This document shows positions 34,339-45,339 of a stretch of 64,000 nt of DNA, one piece after another. The notes beneath the pieces were generated by a model. The model worked only from the letters and a program-made list of their open reading frames with translations. It did no database searches and was not told the DNA's origin. The DNA is taken from assembly GCF_033954835.1 (NCBI RefSeq), contig NZ_CP121471.1:4582501-4646500 (forward strand), read 5' to 3'. The translations under genes were made by a program, and so were the position numbers. The stretch comes from Thiorhodovibrio frisius (GTDB taxonomy: Bacteria > Pseudomonadota > Gammaproteobacteria > Chromatiales > Chromatiaceae). Each line of letters starts with the position of its first letter. The first letter of the stretch is position 1.

Positions 34339-37300
34339 GCCTCAGTGCTCTCGGCCTTGCCGCCATGGAGGCGATTGAGCAGCTGACCTGCGGCGGCGAA
34401 ATCGAGCCGCTCGATCGCGTCGGCCAGATCGTCCAGCGCCAGCGGGTCGCTTGCCTGCGCCAGCAGCGGGCGCAGCTCGGCAAAGGTGCGCCGCGCGCTG
34501 ATCCGATTGGCCGCAAGCTGCTCGCGCAGCTCCGCCAGACGCGGGCCGATGAGGGCGATGGAAGCTGGGGACGGGGCCTGATCGATTGCCTGGGTTGTTT
34601 GCCGGTTCGTTGCTGGGCTCGCTTCTGGGCCTGCTTCTGGGCCTGCTTCTGGGCCTGCTTCTGGGCTGGCGTCTGGAGCCTGTTCGGGTTCATGCGCCGG
34701 CGCCCTGTCGCACAGCGCTTGTGCGGCCGCGAGCGCGGCGGCGAGTTGCTCGCTCAAGCGTTCGAGTGCTGCGTCCTTGTGCGCGGCTGTGTGTGACGGA
34801 GCGGCACCTTCCTCCCGCGCCGACAGCGCCTTTTCAAGCCCGGCGGCGGTGCTGGCGAGCTCGCCGAGTCCGAGAGTGGCAGCGTTGCTCTTAAGAGCAT
34901 GGAGTTGCTCGCTCGCGGCCCGTGCATGACCGGCCGCAAGCGCGTCGCGGATCTGCGCATCGGCCTGCTCAAAGCCCTCGACAAAGCGCGCGATCAGCCG
35001 CAGCAGCAGGCGCTGATTGCCGCTGCAACGGGCGCTCGCCGCGCGCAAATCAAACGGCGGCCAGTCCTCAGGCAGCAAACCCCCGGTATCCGGCGCTCGG
35101 TCGGGTTGCTGGAGCTCAGGGTCGCGCGGCTTGTCGTTGGCCAGAGCGAGCGCGGTGTCCGCATGCGCTGGGGCTGGATGTGCGGTGTCCGGATGCGCTG
35201 GGGCCGGATGCGCGGTGTCCGGATGCGCTGGGGCCGGATGTGCGGTGTCCGGATGCGCTGGGCCCGGCGGCAGCCAGCGCTTGAGCATGGTGGACAGGCT
35301 GACAGGGTCGACGGGCTTGGTCAGGTGATCGTTCATGCCCGCGGTCAGGCTCTTGGCGCGATCTGCGGTGAGTGCATGGGCGGTCAGCGCGATGATGGGA
35401 ACGCCCGGCGCCTGTTTCCCTTCGGCGCGACGGATGCGGCGGGTCGCCTCGAGTCCGTCCAGCTCCGGCATCTGAATGTCCATAAAAATCAGGTCGAAGC
35501 GCTGCGTCAGCGCGAGCTCGACGCCGGTCAGCCCGTCGGTTGCCGTGGTGACCCGGACGCCCAGCTCGGCGAGCAGCGCCTTGGCCAGTTCGAGGTTGAG
35601 TCGGTTGTCCTCCACCACCAGCACATGGCGACCGCGCAGGCGCGCCCGGTCTAGGGCGGACAGCTCTGGCGCGCCTGGGGGCGCGGAGGCGGCCTCGGCG
35701 CGCGAGTGCGGCGGCATCCGCGCCGGTTCGCGGTCGACACGCAGGCGCACGGTGAAGCGGAAGCAGCTGCCCTGCCCGGGTGTGCTCTCGACCTCGATGC
35801 GACCGCCCATGCGCTCGATCAAACTCTTGCTGATGGCGAGCCCGAGCCCGGCGCCCCCATAGCGGCGGGTGGTGGAGCTGTCTCCCTGGGAGAAGACCGT
35901 GAACAGACGCGGAACCTCCTGCTTGTCGATGCCGATACCGGTGTCCCAGACCTCAAACTGAAGCACCCGCTCCTCGGCCTCAGGCGCGGCTGGCAAGGCC
36001 GCGACGCGCACGCCAACCGCTCCCTGCTCGGTGAACTTCACCGCGTTGCTGGCGAGGTTGGTCAGCACCTGGCCCAGGCGCAGCGAGTCGCCGATAAACG
36101 TTGTCGGTGTGCCGGGCGCGACCTCCAGGTGCAGCGCGAGCCCCTTGCGCTCGGCCGGCTCGCGGATCACGGCCCTGAGGGTGTCGAGCAGAGAGTCCAG
36201 CACGAAGGGCCGCTGCTCGAACTCCAGGCGCTCGGCCTCGATCTTGGAGAAGTCGAGGATGTCGTTCAGCAGCGCCAGCAGTTGCTGGGCCGCCGTCATG
36301 GTCATGTCGAGGTGCTCGCGTTGCTCCGGGTCGACGGCCTTGCGCTGTGCGAGGTAGGTCATGCCAATGACCGCATTCATGGGCGTGCGAATCTCGTGGC
36401 TCATGTTGGCCAGGAAGCGGCTCTTGGCTTGGTTGGCCGCATCGGCCTCCGCCGCCATGGCGTTGGCGTGCTGGATCGACTGATTGAGCGCCTGGTTCAG
36501 CCGCTCCTGTGCCTCGCGCGCCTGGCGCTCGCCGAGATACTGCTGGTAGCGACCGAGGGTGGCGGCAAAGTTATCGGCCGCGAGTTGCAGCAGCGCGCGC
36601 TCAGTCGGGCTGAAGGAGCGCTCGCGCTCGGTATCGTCGAAGCCGACAAAGCCAATCAGCTCGCCATCGACACGCATCGGCTGCATCACACAGGCATTGA
36701 TGGATTGGGCTTGCAGTAGCTCGCGCGCATCGGCCATGGGTGGTGGCAGCGCGTCGAAGGAGCTGAGGTAGAGTGGCTCGCCGACCAGGAATTGGTCGAT
36801 CAGACCGGGGAAGGTTTCGAAGGGTACGTTCTGTAGTTCGTCGATCTTGCACTGGACACCCTCGCGACACCATTCGTGCGTGTTTGACCAGGTTCTGGCA
36901 TTGAGGTCGTTGCTGAAGATGTAGGCGCGACCCGCGTTCAGATGGGTGCCGAGGATTTCCAGACAGCGCGTCAGTCCCTCGTCGATGGTGTCAATCCGTA
37001 GGCTGGCATTCGCGAGTGCGAGGCGTGAGGCGATGGCGTGGAAGTCGGTAATTTCTTGCAGGCGCGACTCCGCCTGTTTGCGCTCGGTGATGTTCACGAT
37101 GATGCCGTCGAGCCACTCGAGCCGCCCGTCTTCGGCATAACAGCCGCGTCCGGTTTCCTGCACCCAGAGGCTGCCCCCGTCGCGATGAATGATCCGATAG
37201 CTGAGCTCGAAGGGCTTGCGCGCGCTCACGGCCCACTGCACTTGTTCAGTGACACTGTCGCGATCCTCGGGGTGGATCAGGTCCCCGTAGCGGCGCGGCT

Positions 37301-38495
37301 CCTCGGCCAGAAAGTCCGCTGCCGGGTAGCCACTCAGGACCTCGATGCCGTCGCTGATGTAGTCCATGGGCCAGCCCGGCTCGTTCAGGCAACGGTAGAC
37401 CACGCCAGGCACACTTTGGACAAGCGAGCGAAATTTGTACTCGCTTTCGCGCAGGGCACGCTCCTTGGCCCGGGTCAGATTCAAATTGGCCGACAGCGCG
37501 GCGGCCGCCTGGGCCTGACGGCGCAGCAGGTACAGCAGGCTCGCGAGCAGTGCGCTCAGCACCACGGCCGCCAGGGCCCAGCTCAGCATCTGCTGGCGGC
37601 GGTGATTGGCAATGGCAGCCATTACAGGCGCGATGTCCTCGCTGATCATCACCGCCAATGGCCAGTCCACCATGGTGCGCACCGAGACCATGCGCGGTGC
37701 CCCGCCGTTGGAGGTCAAAACCGCCGACGCCGTGGCACTATCCGCCTGCATCAGCTCGACCGCTTCTGGCGCGATGTAGTCGCCCGCCCGGGGCTGGTCA
37801 GGCTGCTGAACAATGATTTCGCCCGCACTGGTGGTAATGGTCACCCCGGTGCCAGCCAGGCGGTCCGCAACGGCCATGGCCTCAGCCAACCACTCGACAT
37901 CCATGATGGCCACTACAGCGCCGGCGAATTGGCCCTGCCCGTCGAGCACCGGGCGACTCAGTGCGAGAAAATAATGGTCGGGATAGATGCGCGAGTCCAT
38001 TAACTCGGAAAGCAAGGCGTGGTCGCGCGGGTCCTCGCGATGGCGGACGAAATAGCTGCGATCAGCCACCGTCGGCGGCTTGCCCTCGGACGCCCAGGCG
38101 ATGATCCGCCCGGTGCGGTCGAGCAGCAGGAAGTCGAGCACCACCGGCACCTGATCATCGTGCGGTCGCAGCATGGCCGCCGCCATTGCAGGTCCGTTGG
38201 TCATGGGGTTGATCTGGCGAATCTGCACCAGCGTGCGGTCAAGCTCGGCCAAACGCGCGAGCACCAGCGACTCTTCGGTAAGCGCCAAGCCCTCGGTGCG
38301 GGCGCGCGCGCTCTGCAGTAGATGCTCGGAAAAGTCGCGCGTGCCGATGAGATACTGGCTGACCGCCAGGCCGAACAGCAGCAGCCAGAGGAGCACAATC
38401 GCGAGAAGGGACAGCCGCTCACCGCGCACGCGCCTGGCAGCGGTGCCAGTGCTCATGGTCTCGGCCACCCGGGAGACTGAATCCCCGTGATTCAT
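34335..38495 (-). CDS. Hybrid sensor histidine kinase with Cache, PAS and GAF domains
   Basis: About 1386 residues from the ATG at 38495; a GTG at 38567 or a later ATG are alternatives. Two membrane helices ([20 protein letters not shown] and [20 protein letters not shown]) flank a double-Cache periplasmic domain. A PAS domain ([20 protein letters not shown]), a GAF domain, HisKA ([15 protein letters not shown] near 698), HATPase, a receiver ([13 protein letters not shown] near 1004) and an HPt domain ([13 protein letters not shown] near 1200) follow. The linker after the receiver carries a Pro/Ala/His/Asp/Thr repeat encoded by a 30-base minisatellite, and a second repeat (PEAG) follows the HPt. 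It overlaps the downstream kinase gene. Confidence 0.9.
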   Translation of the reverse strand: MNHGDSVSRVAETMSTGTAARRVRGERLSLLAIVLLWLLLFGLAVSQYLIGTRDFSEHLLQSARARTEGLALTEESLVLARLAELDRTLVQIRQINPMTNGPAMAAAMLRPHDDQVPVVLDFLLLDRTGRIIAWASEGKPPTVADRSYFVRHREDPRDHALLSELMDSRIYPDHYFLALSRPVLDGQGQFAGAVVAIMDVEWLAEAMAVADRLAGTGVTITTSAGEIIVQQPDQPRAGDYIAPEAVELMQADSATASAVLTSNGGAPRMVSVRTMVDWPLAVMISEDIAPVMAAIANHRRQQMLSWALAAVVLSALLASLLYLLRRQAQAAAALSANLNLTRAKERALRESEYKFRSLVQSVPGVVYRCLNEPGWPMDYISDGIEVLSGYPAADFLAEEPRRYGDLIHPEDRDSVTEQVQWAVSARKPFELSYRIIHRDGGSLWVQETGRGCYAEDGRLEWLDGIIVNITERKQAESRLQEITDFHAIASRLALANASLRIDTIDEGLTRCLEILGTHLNAGRAYIFSNDLNARTWSNTHEWCREGVQCKIDELQNVPFETFPGLIDQFLVGEPLYLSSFDALPPPMADARELLQAQSINACVMQPMRVDGELIGFVGFDDTERERSFSPTERALLQLAADNFAATLGRYQQYLGERQAREAQERLNQALNQSIQHANAMAAEADAANQAKSRFLANMSHEIRTPMNAVIGMTYLAQRKAVDPEQREHLDMTMTAAQQLLALLNDILDFSKIEAERLEFEQRPFVLDSLLDTLRAVIREPAERKGLALHLEVAPGTPTTFIGDSLRLGQVLTNLASNAVKFTEQGAVGVRVAALPAAPEAEERVLQFEVWDTGIGIDKQEVPRLFTVFSQGDSSTTRRYGGAGLGLAISKSLIERMGGRIEVESTPGQGSCFRFTVRLRVDREPARMPPHSRAEAASAPPGAPELSALDRARLRGRHVLVVEDNRLNLELAKALLAELGVRVTTATDGLTGVELALTQRFDLIFMDIQMPELDGLEATRRIRRAEGKQAPGVPIIALTAHALTADRAKSLTAGMNDHLTKPVDPVSLSTMLKRWLPPGPAHPDTAHPAPAHPDTAHPAPAHPDTAHPAPAHADTALALANDKPRDPELQQPDRAPDTGGLLPEDWPPFDLRAASARCSGNQRLLLRLIARFVEGFEQADAQIRDALAAGHARAASEQLHALKSNAATLGLGELASTAAGLEKALSAREEGAAPSHTAAHKDAALERLSEQLAAALAAAQALCDRAPAHEPEQAPDASPEAGPEAGPEAGPEASPATNRQTTQAIDQAPSPASIALIGPRLAELREQLAANRISARRTFAELRPLLAQASDPLALDDLADAIERLDFAAAGQLLNRLHGGKAESTEA
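34621..34668 (-). repeat. 12-base minisatellite inside the kinase gene
   Basis: Four tandem copies of a unit close to GCTTCTGGGCCT encode PEAG repeats in the minus-strand kinase. The unit is a multiple of three, so copy-number change keeps the frame. Confidence 0.85.
35161..35268 (-). repeat. 30-base minisatellite inside the kinase gene
   Basis: About 3.6 copies of a unit starting GGATGCGCTGGGGCCGGATG and ending TGCGGTGTCC, at 35161, 35191, 35221 and 35251. It encodes a Pro-Ala-His-x-Asp-Thr-type repeat in the linker between receiver and HPt. There are no spacers, so it is not a CRISPR array. Confidence 0.9.
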
Positions 38496-38644
38496 GGAAC
38501 CGCCCGTCGCAAGCGGCGGCGGGTCGGGCCTGGGGGCCGAGCTAGAGTTGGGCAATGGATGTTCCACACGCCGATTCTAGACCGAACCAGGGCTTTTCGC
38601 TCAAGCCCCACAGACCTCTGACGAGGCCCCGAGCCAAAATGGAG

Positions 38645-39886
38645 TTAAGAAATCACGGCAACCCCGCTATCAATAGCCGCCTGGGCGACGGCTTGGGGGA
38701 CGCGCTCGCGCAGGCGCGGGTCGAAGGGTTTGGGGATGATGTAGTCGGGGCCGAATTCCAGCTTGTCGAGTTCATAGGCTTGCAGGACTTCCTTTGGCAC
38801 CGGTTCGCGAGCGATGGTGCGCAGCGCCTCGACCGCGGCGATCTGCATCTCCTGGTTGATGCGCTTTGCTCGCACGTCGAGCGCGCCGCGGAAGATGAAG
38901 GGGAAGCCAAGCACATTGTTGACCTGGTTCGGATAATCCGAACGGCCGGTGGCCATGATCAGATCATCGCGCACCTTGAATGCCTGCGTTGGGCGGATCT
39001 CTGGAATGGGATTTGAGAGCGCAAAGACGATCGGCTTGGGCGCCATGGAGGCGAGCATGGCGTCGCTGACCAGATCAGGGCCGGAGACGCCGATAAAGAC
39101 ATCAGCATCCTGCATGGCGTCCGCCAGGCTGCGCTTGTCGGTCGGGTTGGCGATTTCGGCCTTGAAGGTATTGAGATCATCGCGCCCGGGGTGGATCACG
39201 CCCTTGCGGTCGAGGGTGAAGATGTTCTCAAGCTTTGCGCCCAAGCTCACCAGCAGATGAATGGCCGCGATGCCGGCGGCACCGGCGCCGAGGATGACGA
39301 TTTTGGCCGCGGCCAACGTCTTGCCCTGCAATTCCAGTGCGTTCAGCAGTCCGGCAGCGATGATGATGGCGGTGCCGTGCTGGTCGTCGTGAAATACCGG
39401 GATGTCGAGGCGTTCAATCAGTCGCCGCTCGATATCAAAGCAGTGGGGTGCGGCGATGTCCTCGAGATTGATGCCGCCGAAGGTCGGGGCGATGTTTGCC
39501 ACCGTTTCGATGAAGGCATCCGGGCTGTCGGCATTGACTTCGATATCGAAGCAGTCGATGCCGGCAAAGCGCTTGAACAACACTGCCTTGCCTTCCATCA
39601 CCGGCTTGCCGGCCAGGGAACCGACATTGCCGAGGCCCAGCACGGCGGTGCCGTCGGTGATGACCGCAACCAGGTTGCCCTTATTGGTATAGCGGTAGGC
39701 GTCGGCCGGATCAGCATGGATGCGGCGCACAGGCTCAGCCACGCCTGGCGTGTAGGCTAGCGCAAGCTGATGCTGGGTGCTGGCCGGTTTGGTGATTTCG
39801 GTGGCAATTTTGCCGGGGATTGGCTCGGCGTGATAGGCGAGCGCCTCGGCGTTGATGTCGGCGTCTTGGGCGGCGGTGTCGGTCAC
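38645..39886 (-). CDS. NAD(P)-dependent malic enzyme (short form)
   Basis: 413 residues. [60 protein letters not shown] and [20 protein letters not shown] are the hallmarks of bacterial malic enzymes. A Rossmann motif ([16 protein letters not shown]) follows. The enzyme decarboxylates malate to pyruvate, giving NAD(P)H. It lacks the C-terminal phosphotransacetylase-like domain of MaeB, so it belongs to the short class. The cofactor preference is not evident. Confidence 0.94.
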   Translation of the reverse strand: MTDTAAQDADINAEALAYHAEPIPGKIATEITKPASTQHQLALAYTPGVAEPVRRIHADPADAYRYTNKGNLVAVITDGTAVLGLGNVGSLAGKPVMEGKAVLFKRFAGIDCFDIEVNADSPDAFIETVANIAPTFGGINLEDIAAPHCFDIERRLIERLDIPVFHDDQHGTAIIIAAGLLNALELQGKTLAAAKIVILGAGAAGIAAIHLLVSLGAKLENIFTLDRKGVIHPGRDDLNTFKAEIANPTDKRSLADAMQDADVFIGVSGPDLVSDAMLASMAPKPIVFALSNPIPEIRPTQAFKVRDDLIMATGRSDYPNQVNNVLGFPFIFRGALDVRAKRINQEMQIAAVEALRTIAREPVPKEVLQAYELDKLEFGPDYIIPKPFDPRLRERVPQAVAQAAIDSGVAVIS

Positions 39887-39910
39887 GTTATTATCTCCGC
39901 TCGGTGGTAT

Positions 39911-40159
39911 TTACGCGGCCTGTTCGAGGCTTTGTGCGTTTTGGATCAGAATTGTTGGATTGTTTGGTTTTTGGGGAATCGGGCGATTGGTTTGCAACAG
40001 CATCTCGACATGCTCCGGCATTGCGGTTGTGGCCCGATCAATGCAGTCCTCAACCGAATGTCCCGCGCCCGAGAATCCGGCGAGTTGCGGTGAAAAAAAG
40101 GTAAAGAAATCGGGCTCCAGCGTTGCCTCGATGATCAGAGAGTAGGGTAACTCGATCAT
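39911..40159 (-). CDS. hicB: HicB-like antitoxin
   Basis: 82 residues. The partial RNase H-like fold is visible (LIIEATLEPDFFTFFSPQLA, GAGHSVEDCIDRATTAMPEH), typical of short HicB proteins. It lies four bases after hicA in the same direction. It neutralises HicA by direct binding. The long C-terminal DNA-binding part of larger HicB proteins is absent. Confidence 0.85.
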   Translation of the reverse strand: MIELPYSLIIEATLEPDFFTFFSPQLAGFSGAGHSVEDCIDRATTAMPEHVEMLLQTNRPIPQKPNNPTILIQNAQSLEQAA

Positions 40160-40163
40160 TGGG

Positions 40164-40355
40164 TCACCTCATTTCAATGCCGGCGGCTTTGAGAATTGAC
40201 CGGCAAGTGCCGGTGGGGATTTCTTTTGCTCCGTGATAATCAACGCGAATCAGGTTGTCGCAGCCATCCTTGGCGTAATAACGCACGGACCCCTTCTGTT
40301 TAATGAGACGGAAGCCGTTGCTTTCCAAGAGTCGGACCAATTCGCTGAACTTCAC
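40164..40355 (-). CDS. hicA: HicA mRNA interferase toxin
   Basis: 63 residues: MKFSELVRLLESNGFRLIKQ, then GSVRYYAKDG and the RVDYHGAKEIPTGTCRSILK block with the catalytic histidine (YHG). This is a double-stranded RNA-binding-like HicA toxin that cleaves mRNA. It is full length and precedes hicB, so the module looks intact. Confidence 0.92.
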   Translation of the reverse strand: MKFSELVRLLESNGFRLIKQKGSVRYYAKDGCDNLIRVDYHGAKEIPTGTCRSILKAAGIEMR

Positions 40356-40403
40356 TTGATTTTGGGCAAAATAGAACGCTATAGGGCCTGGCCACCGGCT
40401 ATG

Positions 40404-43400
40404 TCAGTGCAAAGAAGCGGACGCGGTTGGCTCGTCAGCGGAAGGCGTCTTACCCAATCCATGGAACCACTCGCGCCCGCGTTGGAAGACCACGTAGAGC
40501 ATCGGGATCAGGAAGATACCCAGTACGGCGGCGGCGAGCATGCCGCCGAACACCGCCGTGCCCACGCCGCGCTGGCTGGCCTCGCCGGCGCCAGAGGCGA
40601 TGACCAATGGGATGAGCCCTAGGATAAAGGCAAAGCTGGTCATCAGCACCGCGCGAATTCGCAAATGCGAGCCGTTGATGGCGGCTTGCTCGATGCTGCG
40701 CCCGGCTTTGCGCTCGGCCATGGCGAACTCGACGATCAGAATGGCGTTCTTACTCGCCAGGCCAATCAGCACCACGATGCCGACCTGGGCATAGAGGTCA
40801 TTCGGCAGTCCGCTGATCCATAACGCCAGCATGGCGCCGAGCATGCCGACGGTGACCGACAACAGCACCGCCGCCGGCATCGACCAGCTCTCATAGAGGG
40901 CGACCAGGAACAGGTAGGCAAAGAGCACCGCCAGGCCCAGCACGATGGGCGTCTGGCCCCCGGCTTCCTTCTCCTGGAAGGCGGTGCCAGTCCATTCATA
41001 GGCATAGCCGGCTGGCAAGGTCTTGGCCGACAGGGTTTCCATTTCTTTCAACGCCTGGCCGGAGCTATAGCCAGGTGCCGGCTGGCCCTGAATGGTGACG
41101 CTGCGATAGTTGTTATACCGCTGGAGAATCTGCGGTGCCAGCAACAGTTCAGGGGTCATCAGGGCGCGGATCGGCACCATCTGGCCCTGTTTATTGCGCA
41201 CATGAATGCGATAGACATCATCGAAGCGTTCGCGGTCACGTTGGCTGCCCTGGATTTGCACCTGCCAGACCCGGCCAAATTTGTTGAAGTCGTTCACGTA
41301 GTAGCCGCCAAGCGTCGACTGGAGCGCGAGGAAGATGTCGCTAATCGTCACCCCGAGCGTCTGGGCTTTCTGACGGTCGATATGCAGGAAGATCTGCGGG
41401 GTGCTGGTGGTCCAGGTCGAGAACACCCGCTCCAGGTCCGGTTGCTGGTTGGCAGCCACGATCATGGCGCGCATCGCCCCGGCGAGTTCTTCTGGTTTGC
41501 GCCCTTGCAAGTCCTGCAATTGATACTCGAAACCGCCGCCGGTGCCGAGTCCGATAATGGGCGGCAAGTTAAAGGGCATGACGCGCGCACCAGGGATGCC
41601 CGCGGTCTTGGTCGCCATGCGGTCGATGACGGCATTCACGCCCAGATCGGGCGAGGTGCGCTCTGAGAAAGGCTTGAGCCGCACCACCACTAGGGCGCTG
41701 TTCGACTGCACGCTGCCGTTCAAAATGCTGTAGCCGGGAACCGTGAGCAGATGCTTGACGGCCGGATCATCCTTCATGATGTCGACGATCTGCTGGCTGA
41801 TGGCGATGGTGCGATTGAGCGAGGCCGCCTCGGGTAGCTGCACCTCGGCCATGAAGGCGCCCTGATCTTCTTCAGGCAAAAAGCCCGTGGGCGTGTGGGT
41901 GAACAGCCAGCCGGCGCTGAGCGCGATAACCGCCACCATGACCAGAACCATGATCGCGACCCGCACCAGCCGGGTGACGATGGACGAATAGCCATCCCGC
42001 ACCCCGTCGATGGCGCCCATCATCCGCGCCATCAGCCCGCCTTTGCGATGGTGGGTCGGCTTGAGCAGCACCGCGCACAGCGCAGGCGATAAGGTGAGTG
42101 CGTTGACCGCCGAAATCAGCATGGAGAAGGTCACCACGGCGGCGAACTGCTGGAACAACTGCCCGGTGATGCCGGGGATGAAGGCCACCGGCACGAAGAC
42201 CGACAGCAGCACCAATGTCACGGCAATGATAGGGCCGGTTATCTGCCCCATGGCTTTCTTGGCGGCGGCGCGGGGGTCGAGGCCTTCTTCCTCCATGACG
42301 CGCTCGACGTTTTCAACCACCACAATGGCGTCATCCACTACAATGCCAATGGCAAGAACGATGGCGAGCAGTGAGATGGTATTGGCCGAGAAGCCGATCA
42401 TCAGCAAAAAGGCAAAGGTACCGACCAGGGCCACTGGAACAGCGACTAGCGGAATCAGGGTTGCGCGCCAACTGCCGAGGAAGATGAACACCACCAGGAT
42501 GACCAGGGCGAAGGCCTCGAACAGTGTGTGAATAACATCCTCAAGGCTCGACTCGACAAAATCCGTGGTGTCGTAGACGATGTTGTAGTCCAAATCATCC
42601 GGGAAGCGCTTAGCGAGCTTATCCATCGCCGCATCAATGCCCTTGGCGACGGCAACCGCGTTGGCGCCCGGTGCCAGGTAGATGGCCATGGATGCCGTAT
42701 CCTGGCCATCGAGCATACTGACGGAGTCCGACTGCTGTGAGCCAAGATCGACGGTGCCAATATCCTTGATCAGCACGGTGGAGCCATCCTGATTGGCGCG
42801 CACCACGATGTTCTCGAACTCGCTCGCGTCCGTCAGCCGTCCTTGCGTCTGCAAGGTGATCTGGAACTGCTGATCCGGCGTCATCGGCTGGGAGCCAATG
42901 CGCCCGACTGCGGCCTGCACGTTCTGCGCCTGGATGGCGTTGATCACGTCAGTCGGGGTCAGGGACAGCGCCGTCATGCGATCAACATTCAGCCAGATGC
43001 GCATGCTGTAGTTGAGCGGACCGAACTGCATCACCTCGCCCACACCGGGGACGCGCGCGAGGGTATCGATCAGGTTGATGGTGGCGTAGTTGCTCAGAAA
43101 GAGCCCGTCATAGGACTTTTCTGGCGAATAAAGCGCGATGACTTGCAGCATCGCGGTGGATTGCTTCTTGACGCTGAGCCCCTGGCGGGTGACTTCCAGC
43201 GGCAGTTGCGGCTCGGCAAGACTGACCCGGTTCTGCACATTGACGGTGTTGATATCCGGATTGGTGCCAAGCGCGAATGTCACATTGAGCGAATAGCTGC
43301 CGTCATTGGCGCTGGTCGACTTCATGTAGAGCATGTTGTCGACGCCATTGACCTGGGACTCGATCGGTTGGGCGACTGAGGACTCCACGACCGAGGCGCT

Positions 43401-43559
43401 GGCCCCCGGATAGGCACCGCTCACCGACACCTGGGGCGGCACGATGTCCGGGAACTGGGCGACCGGAATGCGGGTGATGGCAATGATCCCGGCGAGCGTC
43501 AGAACGACCGAAATGACGATCGACAGTCGCGGCCGGTCGATGAAGACGTCGGAAATCAT
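40404..43559 (-). CDS. RND efflux permease, HAE1/AcrB family
   Basis: 1051 residues. [20 protein letters not shown] at the start is followed by the two periplasmic porter domains and twelve membrane helices. [20 protein letters not shown] with the proton-relay aspartates and the ending VAFGLLIPLV-type helices fit the AcrB/MexB group of multidrug exporters. Its start overlaps the stop of the adaptor gene (ATGA). No outer-membrane TolC gene is adjacent, so a TolC encoded elsewhere is presumably used. Substrates cannot be predicted. Confidence 0.95.
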   Translation of the reverse strand: MISDVFIDRPRLSIVISVVLTLAGIIAITRIPVAQFPDIVPPQVSVSGAYPGASASVVESSVAQPIESQVNGVDNMLYMKSTSANDGSYSLNVTFALGTNPDINTVNVQNRVSLAEPQLPLEVTRQGLSVKKQSTAMLQVIALYSPEKSYDGLFLSNYATINLIDTLARVPGVGEVMQFGPLNYSMRIWLNVDRMTALSLTPTDVINAIQAQNVQAAVGRIGSQPMTPDQQFQITLQTQGRLTDASEFENIVVRANQDGSTVLIKDIGTVDLGSQQSDSVSMLDGQDTASMAIYLAPGANAVAVAKGIDAAMDKLAKRFPDDLDYNIVYDTTDFVESSLEDVIHTLFEAFALVILVVFIFLGSWRATLIPLVAVPVALVGTFAFLLMIGFSANTISLLAIVLAIGIVVDDAIVVVENVERVMEEEGLDPRAAAKKAMGQITGPIIAVTLVLLSVFVPVAFIPGITGQLFQQFAAVVTFSMLISAVNALTLSPALCAVLLKPTHHRKGGLMARMMGAIDGVRDGYSSIVTRLVRVAIMVLVMVAVIALSAGWLFTHTPTGFLPEEDQGAFMAEVQLPEAASLNRTIAISQQIVDIMKDDPAVKHLLTVPGYSILNGSVQSNSALVVVRLKPFSERTSPDLGVNAVIDRMATKTAGIPGARVMPFNLPPIIGLGTGGGFEYQLQDLQGRKPEELAGAMRAMIVAANQQPDLERVFSTWTTSTPQIFLHIDRQKAQTLGVTISDIFLALQSTLGGYYVNDFNKFGRVWQVQIQGSQRDRERFDDVYRIHVRNKQGQMVPIRALMTPELLLAPQILQRYNNYRSVTIQGQPAPGYSSGQALKEMETLSAKTLPAGYAYEWTGTAFQEKEAGGQTPIVLGLAVLFAYLFLVALYESWSMPAAVLLSVTVGMLGAMLALWISGLPNDLYAQVGIVVLIGLASKNAILIVEFAMAERKAGRSIEQAAINGSHLRIRAVLMTSFAFILGLIPLVIASGAGEASQRGVGTAVFGGMLAAAVLGIFLIPMLYVVFQRGREWFHGLGKTPSADEPTASASLH

Positions 43560-45073
43560 AGCGCGTTGGCCTCGCTGTTCTGTTCCTGCTCGGCCTGGCC
43601 GTTCTGGTCGCCAGCATCGCCCTGATCGGCTTGGTCTGCTTGATTTTTCGTGCCGTCAGCACTGTCAGCACTGCCGGGGCTGGCGGCTTGGGTTTGCGTC
43701 CCAGGTTTGTCATCAGCCGCCTTGTCAGATGATGCCTTGTCGCTGTCATCCACTGTTGCCCCAGGCTTGGGCGCATCCTTGGGCGAATCCTTGGGTGCGT
43801 CCTTCGGCGTGTCCTTGGACTCGTCCGTGGATGCACCAGCGCCCGCGTCCTGATCAGCACCACCATCGCCGCTGTCGCCAGGCTCCTGCGGCGGACTGGC
43901 CTTCACCGGCTGGCCCGGACGGACTTTCTGAATGCCCTCGACGATCACCAACTCGCCTTCCTTCAGGCCCTTGGTCACCGCGACATCCGCGCCCTTGGTC
44001 GGGCCGGTCTCAATGCGGCGCACTTGTGCCTTGCTGTCTTCGTCGACCACAAAAATGTAAACGCCCTGCTGATCGACCTGAAGCGCGGCCTGCGGCACCA
44101 CGACGGCCTCGTCTGGATCACCGAGCGCGAGGCTCAGATTGACGAACTGTCCATCGATCAGAATCCCCTTCGGATTGGCGAGTTCGGCGCGCAGGGTGAC
44201 GGAATCCGTGGTCTCATTGGTGGTCACATCGACAAAGTCGAGCTGGCCGGTGTGGTCGTACTGGCTGCCATCAGGCAGTTCCACCTTCACTTTCACATCC
44301 TTAGCGTTGCCGCCACGGCCCTCGATCTCGCGGCGTGCCTCGAGCAGCTCGCGCTGAGTAACCGGAAACTGCACATAGATCGGGTCCTGACTGACCAGTG
44401 TCGCCAGCGGACCGGACGAGGGGGCGACCAGATTGCCGATGGTGTAATTGGCCAGGCCAATGCGCCCGGCAACCGGAGCGGTGATCTGGGTGTAGCCAAG
44501 ATTCAGCTCGGCCGAGTTCAGCGCTGCTTTCGCCTGCTGAATGCTCGCCTGGGCGACGGATTCCGCCGCCTGGAGTTCATCCACCTTCGATTGCGCGATA
44601 TTTTTGCTTTGCAGCAGTTCCTGGCCGCGCTTGAGCTGGGCGCTGGCGTTGAGTTCGCTTGCCTCGGCCGAGGCCACATCGGCCTGGCGCTGTTCCACCA
44701 CCGCCTGGTACTGATCGGGCTCAATCAGGAAGAGCACCTGGTCCTTGTCAACACGGTCACCTTCCGTAAAGCGCCGCTCCTTAAGAAAACCCTCGACCCG
44801 GGCGCGCAGTTCCACCTTATTGATAGCGACCACGCGGCCGACAAAATTGGCCGAACCCTCGACCAGTTCCTTCTTGGCCGGCTCGGCCACCACCGAGGGC
44901 GGCGCAGGGGGCGGTGCTGGCGGCGCTGACTTGCTGCAGCCACCGAGCACCAAGCCCGCAAGCACGGCTGCCGGCAGCAAGCGCCAGCGCAAACTGGACG
45001 ATTGATGGAAGCACCGGAGCGTCGCGACCGGCGTGATGTTGGAAAAATCCGTCGCCCAAGCTGCTTGCCGCAT
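43556..45073 (-). CDS. RND efflux periplasmic adaptor lipoprotein
   Basis: 505 residues. A lipobox (LVLGGCSKS) near residue 46 is followed by a proline-rich stretch, a barrel-sandwich hybrid ([20 protein letters not shown]), an alpha-hairpin and the [20 protein letters not shown] lipoyl motif. This is the AcrA/MexA family, linking the pump to TolC. Unusually, the last ~110 residues are a hydrophilic D/K/S/P/Q-rich tail, partly made from a 12-base repeat at 43771-43820. Typical adaptors end soon after the beta-barrel domain ([15 protein letters not shown]). The ATG at 45073 has AAGAGG nine bases upstream. Confidence 0.93.
   Translation of the reverse strand: MRQAAWATDFSNITPVATLRCFHQSSSLRWRLLPAAVLAGLVLGGCSKSAPPAPPPAPPSVVAEPAKKELVEGSANFVGRVVAINKVELRARVEGFLKERRFTEGDRVDKDQVLFLIEPDQYQAVVEQRQADVASAEASELNASAQLKRGQELLQSKNIAQSKVDELQAAESVAQASIQQAKAALNSAELNLGYTQITAPVAGRIGLANYTIGNLVAPSSGPLATLVSQDPIYVQFPVTQRELLEARREIEGRGGNAKDVKVKVELPDGSQYDHTGQLDFVDVTTNETTDSVTLRAELANPKGILIDGQFVNLSLALGDPDEAVVVPQAALQVDQQGVYIFVVDEDSKAQVRRIETGPTKGADVAVTKGLKEGELVIVEGIQKVRPGQPVKASPPQEPGDSGDGGADQDAGAGASTDESKDTPKDAPKDSPKDAPKPGATVDDSDKASSDKAADDKPGTQTQAASPGSADSADGTKNQADQADQGDAGDQNGQAEQEQNSEANAL
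43771..43820 (-). repeat. 12-base minisatellite in the adaptor tail
   Basis: About four copies of a unit like GCATCCTTGGGC encode a [10 protein letters not shown]-type repeat in the C-terminal tail of the adaptor. Confidence 0.75.
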
Positions 45074-45339
45074 CGGGTAAACCTCTTAATGGTCGCTCAA
45101 AGCCAAATTGCGGTGGTCTCGATAACAGCCGAGATCACCCCAGATATCAGGATGGCGCTATGCTAAAGGAAATTGCGGCTTGATGCGCGTGGTTTGCTTA
45201 CCATTGCAGGGTGTTTCGTCGCGCTCAACGACAAATATCCGCTACCCCAGGCTAACCACCGACGACTACTGCCTAAAGCCCTCAGACGACTAAAGGCTGA
45301 CGACTGGAAAAGCATCCCAACATGGCAAGCGGCGGATTC

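Noticed and set aside
35161-35268. Regular 30-base repeats resembling a CRISPR array
   Set aside because: The units are directly adjacent with no spacers and translate in frame as part of the histidine kinase linker.
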